Source: Tyzzerella sp. (lineage in GTDB: Bacteria > Bacillota > Clostridia > Lachnospirales > Lachnospiraceae). From it: 64,000 nucleotides of DNA. The notes beneath the pieces are model-generated. The model was not told the origin of the DNA. It saw only the letters and a list, made by a program, of their open reading frames with translations, and searched no databases. The position numbers and the translations under genes were made by a program. The stretch is from NCBI GenBank assembly GCA_017416155.1, contig JAFQDE010000013.1:24431-88430 (forward strand), written 5' to 3'. Shown piece by piece: positions 61,578 to 64,000 of this stretch; the first letter of the stretch is position 1; the number at the start of each line of letters is the position of its first letter.

Positions 61578-61799
61578 ATGCATTTTCAACGAATAGAAGA
61601 TTTAAGAATTGACAACGATTATACTCAACAACAAGTTGCAGAGTACCTTGGTTGTCAAAGAGAAGTGTATCGCAGATATGAAAAAGGCACACGCCAAATT
61701 CCGATAGACTACCTTATCCTACTTTCTCAACTTTATAATGTTAGCATTGATTATATTGTTAATTTAACGTCCCAAAAGAAAATATATCCTAGGGAATAA
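61578..61799 (+). CDS. XRE-family transcriptional regulator (single HTH)
   Basis: 73 aa from the ATG at 61578 (GAGGTG 6 bases upstream); the frame could begin with a GTG three codons earlier. It is almost entirely a lambda-repressor-type HTH: RIEDLRIDNDYTQQQVAEYL then REVYRRYEKGTRQIPIDYL. Likely element repressor, with the palindrome at 61507-61526 as target. Confidence 0.85.
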   Translation: MHFQRIEDLRIDNDYTQQQVAEYLGCQREVYRRYEKGTRQIPIDYLILLSQLYNVSIDYIVNLTSQKKIYPRE

Positions 61800-61934
61800 C
61801 TATATTTCCTATAAACAAAACGGCATATTATACTCGCCTCCGCTACCCACCCGTCCATGGCAAGATACGCATTTTGTATTACAAATGCTTTCTTGTTAGG
61901 GAAATACCCCTAAAACCCCCTCATATTCATAAAG

Positions 61935-62141
61935 TCACATTAAAATCGAATTTTTTCACATCACTTCTGCCGATTTTTACACCACTTGTCACATCACTAT
62001 CACATTAACTTCACATCACTTTTGCAACTTCCGATTTTTGTCCTAAAAACAGTCACATCAAAACCGCTAGTTTGTCACATCACTTCTTCGAATTTCCACA
62101 TTACTTTTCACATTATCCTCACATCAATGTTACATCACTTT
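61935..62141. repeat. Iteron-like array: 11 copies of TCACATCA-type motif
   Basis: CACAT[CT]A occurs near 61936, 61957, 61989, 62001, 62011, 62053, 62075, 62097, 62109 and 62120, and ACATCA near 62131; the best consensus is TCACATCACTT. Some neighbours are 10-12 bp apart (61989-62001-62011 and 62097-62109-62120-62131), one DNA turn, as expected for a protein binding along one face. The 460-bp stretch from 61800 to 62260 holds no gene apart from this array. Confidence 0.7.
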
Positions 62142-62260
62142 TTAAAAACACCATTTTATGGGTACTAATCTTAAAAATACACCATTTCAGTCGCTGTTCA
62201 TCTTTTTCCAAACACTGTATGCTTTTATTACAACATATCGAAAGGGGAAAACATGAGCAA

Positions 62261-62467
62261 ATGCAAAAACAGGCTTTAACAGTTAACGAGGCAGCAGAGT
62301 ATTCTGGCATTGGTCGCAACACTCTCCGTGCTTTAATAGGGCATGGTAAGATTTCAGTGATTCAGATAGGCAATAAAACCATTATCCGCACAGAAACACT
62401 TGAACAGTTTCTCGTCGCAAACGAAGGAAAAAATCTAAAAAACATCCATGAAGTAATTGCAGTATAA
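62261..62467 (+). CDS. Excisionase-like HTH protein
   Basis: 68 aa, MQKQALTVNEAAEYSGIGRN then TLRALIGHGKISVIQIGNKT, the winged-helix pattern of MerR/Xis-type excisionases (DNA-binding, directs excision). A GGGG run lies about 14 bases upstream and a tiny 8-codon frame begins at 62253, so the start is somewhat uncertain. It precedes the integrase by 68 bp, the usual xis-int order. Confidence 0.85.
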   Translation: MQKQALTVNEAAEYSGIGRNTLRALIGHGKISVIQIGNKTIIRTETLEQFLVANEGKNLKNIHEVIAV

Positions 62468-62535
62468 ACATCTCGCAAGGTATAATACAGGTAAACTAGA
62501 CCAACGTCCCTTGCAGTGAGAAAGGAGAATTTTGA

Positions 62536-63741
62536 ATGGGAAAAGATTTGCAAGGGAAAGTATTACCTAGTGGCATTACGCAGCGAAAAACCGGTATCTA
62601 TCGTGGTCGTTTCAAATACAACGGCGAAACATATACTCGCGATAATGCCAACTTAAAAGAATTGGTACAAGAATTAGAAGACTTACGTTATGAAGTGAAA
62701 CATGGTCTTAAAGGCAAAGGCGACCAAATTACTTTGGATGCTTGGTTTGATGTGTGGTTAAATGTACACAAGAAAAAGTCAATCAAGGAAAGCACCCAGG
62801 TACGCTACTATGATTTTTACCATCGTTACATTAAGAAGCAACTTGGCAAACAGAAAATAGGTAACATTGCTCCACTTACTTTGGAACGTTTGTTTCAAAA
62901 TTTAGCTGACAAAGATTATAGCACCAAGACTATCCGAGATGTCTATAACATCCTGAATTCCATGTTTAAATACGCGATACATAATCGTTTGATTGCGTTT
63001 AATCCTTGTGCCGGTGTGTGTCTTCCGAAGACAAAGACAAAGGAAATACGCGTGTTAACACTGGAAGAACAAAAGGAAGTGGTTGCTCATGCCAGAGGAC
63101 GATTGTATGAGAATCTGATTCTAGTCGCACTCGGTACGGGTATGCGTGGTGGTGAGTTGCTTGGATTAACTTGGGATGATGTAGATTTTCGGAAACGCGA
63201 GATCTCCATCAACAAGACTCTCGTTCATATTAAAGACACTGAGACCGGAAAGTATACGTTTAAATACCAGACACCCAAAACCAAGAATGGAATTCGCAAG
63301 ATTCCTATGCAAGAGAGCGTATACAAGGCACTCAAAAAGCAACACGTGCAATTAAAAGAGATGCAACTGGCTTGTTCCAACTGGGAGCCATCAGATGGAT
63401 TTGAAAATCTAGTGTTTGTCGGGAAGAATGGAAAACCTATCACAGAGCACACATTCCAAGTAGCTTTAAATTGGATTGAAAACTCAATTAACAAAGAGAG
63501 GCAGAAAGTTGCCGAAGAAACCGGAACTCCTTTTGTTCCTATTCCACACTTCTATCCTCATGCACTTAGACATACGTTTGCAACACGTTGCTTCGAAGCT
63601 GGGATTGATGCGAAGGTGGTTCAAGGGTACTTAGGACATTTTTCAATTTCCATTACGCTTGATTTATACACGCACGTAACGAACGATAAAGCCAAAACAG
63701 AAATGAATAAATTAGAAGATTTATATGAAGCAATTATTTAA
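62536..63741 (+). CDS. int: Tyrosine recombinase (integrase)
   Basis: 401 aa. An N-terminal arm-binding-like domain (KTGIYRGRFKYNGETYTRDN, about 15-45), a SAM-like core-binding domain (about 65-155) and the catalytic domain. Catalytic residues: Arg in GTGMRGGELLGL (about 203), His-x-x-Arg in HALRHTFATR (about 342-345), His/Trp position in GYLGH and Tyr in LDLYTHV (about 377). AAGGAG before the ATG. The arm-binding domain fits the repeated AGTTGTCCC motifs found near both ends. Confidence 0.94.
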   Translation: MGKDLQGKVLPSGITQRKTGIYRGRFKYNGETYTRDNANLKELVQELEDLRYEVKHGLKGKGDQITLDAWFDVWLNVHKKKSIKESTQVRYYDFYHRYIKKQLGKQKIGNIAPLTLERLFQNLADKDYSTKTIRDVYNILNSMFKYAIHNRLIAFNPCAGVCLPKTKTKEIRVLTLEEQKEVVAHARGRLYENLILVALGTGMRGGELLGLTWDDVDFRKREISINKTLVHIKDTETGKYTFKYQTPKTKNGIRKIPMQESVYKALKKQHVQLKEMQLACSNWEPSDGFENLVFVGKNGKPITEHTFQVALNWIENSINKERQKVAEETGTPFVPIPHFYPHALRHTFATRCFEAGIDAKVVQGYLGHFSISITLDLYTHVTNDKAKTEMNKLEDLYEAII

Positions 63742-63798
63742 AATAAACTGCAAAATTCCTTTAGAAAAGTTGTCCCGAGGGCAAAAATGGGCTAAAAA

Positions 63799-63818
63799 AG
63801 TTGTCCCAAAGTTGTCCC
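63799..63818 (+). repeat. Right copy of 20-bp direct repeat
   Basis: Exact match to 56136-56155. A further single AGTTGTCCC lies at about 63768-63776, between the integrase stop and this repeat. Confidence 0.65.
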
Positions 63819-63836
63819 AAACAGGGTTAAATGCGA

Positions 63837-63863
63837 AAAAACCCTTGATTTACAAGGGTTTTT
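63837..63863 (+). terminator. Terminator after the integrase gene
   Basis: AAAACCCTTG pairs with CAAGGGTTTT around ATTTA, followed by further T. Confidence 0.8.
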
Positions 63864-63879
63864 GAAGTGGTAAGCTAAA

Positions 63880-63909
63880 AGTAGACACCTACCCTATTTT
63901 TGTAGACAA
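63880..63909 (+). repeat. Paired GTAGACA motifs, possible insertion-sequence end
   Basis: GTAGACAC (63881) and GTAGACAA (63902) lie 21 bp apart, about 75 bp before a gene start with a strong ribosome site. This spacing is like the left end of an IS with its transposase gene, but the rest is outside the window. Confidence 0.25.
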
Positions 63910-63981
63910 GGGGTTCGTTTATCTATATCATTTAGATATAAGAGTAAGCACATCTACAAAAAATTACTCAGGAGGTGTTAC

Positions 63982-64000
63982 ATGAAATTCAACAAGGACG
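63982..64000 (+). CDS. Start of a gene cut by the right edge
   Basis: AGGAGG 6 bases before ATG, then MKFNKD to the window end. Too short to identify. If the GTAGACA motifs before it are an IS end, it would be a transposase gene. Confidence 0.5.

Larger units (their letters stand above)
56136..63818. mobile_element. Putative integrative element carrying a candidate defence cassette
   Basis: The region is bounded by an exact 20-bp direct repeat and holds an excisionase-like gene and a tyrosine integrase at its right end. Cargo genes are AT-rich and short or unrelated to the chromosome around them. Content: zinc-ribbon and hypothetical peptides, FRG protein, sce7725/beta-like protein, sce7726-like protein with HTH gene, zinc-ribbon membrane protein, XRE regulator and an iteron-like array. 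No conjugation or phage structural genes, so it would depend on another element for transfer. Boundaries are inferred from the repeats. Confidence 0.6.

Noticed and set aside
61935-62141. CRISPR array
   Set aside because: Repeats are only 7-11 bp and spacing is irregular (10-42 bp); no cas genes nearby.
61986-62168. 60-aa frame across the iteron-like region
   Set aside because: Composition follows the CACATCA repeats; no ribosome site.
55960-63860. ATTCCTTTAGA inverted pair as element ends
   Set aside because: 11 bp shared in inverted orientation near both ends, but off the direct repeats and probably chance in AT-rich DNA.

Overview
The window looks like the chromosome of a low-GC anaerobic Firmicute, most likely a Lachnospiraceae member. 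The basis is family content (VanW protein, DUF4080 radical SAM, DUF5685, DUF6128-like, DUF6147-like and DUF4367 proteins), the large bacterial-type SRP RNA, strong AGGAGG ribosome binding sites, and LytTR/GHKL and SipW/TasA-type genes. No species call is possible from sequence alone.

Layout. (1) 1-20.8 kb is mostly minus-strand core genome: a HypE-like AIR synthase family protein (cut by the left edge), VanW protein with a 33-aa membrane peptide ahead of it, a cobalamin-type radical SAM protein, SRP RNA, tadA, dGTPase, an HTH protein, a D,D-carboxypeptidase, a J-domain protein, DUF5685, deoB, tRNA-Lys(CTT), YitT, trmB, a TPR/P-loop protein, a decayed transcription unit (16.6-17.0 kb), a secreted protein with a C39-like tail, and a methyltransferase. 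(2) 20.9-33.1 kb is a cyclic-di-GMP module. A plus-strand diguanylate cyclase converges on an eight-gene minus-strand operon (VTC-domain protein, DUF4956, CotH kinase, glycosidase-like protein, HEAT protein, processive GT2 synthase, DivIVA-like peptide, EAL phosphodiesterase). The operon is preceded by a c-di-GMP-I riboswitch whose P1 strand overlaps an intrinsic terminator, which predicts an ON switch. (3) 33.2-43.2 kb is a seven-gene fibre/adhesin operon: two SipW-type signal peptidases, three TasA-like subunits, a VPQTG-anchored protein and a 1850-aa beta-helix/InlB-repeat surface protein. A divergent LytTR regulator and GHKL kinase lie next to it, with a candidate LytTR site in the shared promoter region.

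(4) 45.4-55.9 kb holds a DUF6147-like secreted protein, a DUF4367 membrane protein with a sigma-factor-like protein that has only region 2, a type I toxin/antisense RNA pair, an ABC-2 exporter with a zinc-ribbon partner, a 34-aa peptide gene, and a secreted transglutaminase/leucine-rich-repeat protein. (5) 56.1-63.8 kb looks like a small integrative element, perhaps two elements in tandem. It has a 20-bp direct repeat at both ends, a diverged third copy inside, and Xis and tyrosine integrase genes at the right end. Its cargo includes an FRG-domain gene, an sce7725/beta-protein-like gene, and a convergent sce7726-like PD-(D/E)XK gene coupled to an HTH gene, which together make a candidate defence cassette. 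An iteron-like array of 11 TCACATCA-type repeats lies before xis. Past the right end is a possible insertion-sequence end and the start of another gene.

How it fits together: regions 2 and 3 together look like a biofilm or surface-matrix locus. c-di-GMP made and broken down by locally encoded enzymes would release transcription of polysaccharide synthesis, beside a protein-fibre operon under a possible peptide- or cell-density-responsive LytTR system. Family names come from recognised motifs and not from database searches.
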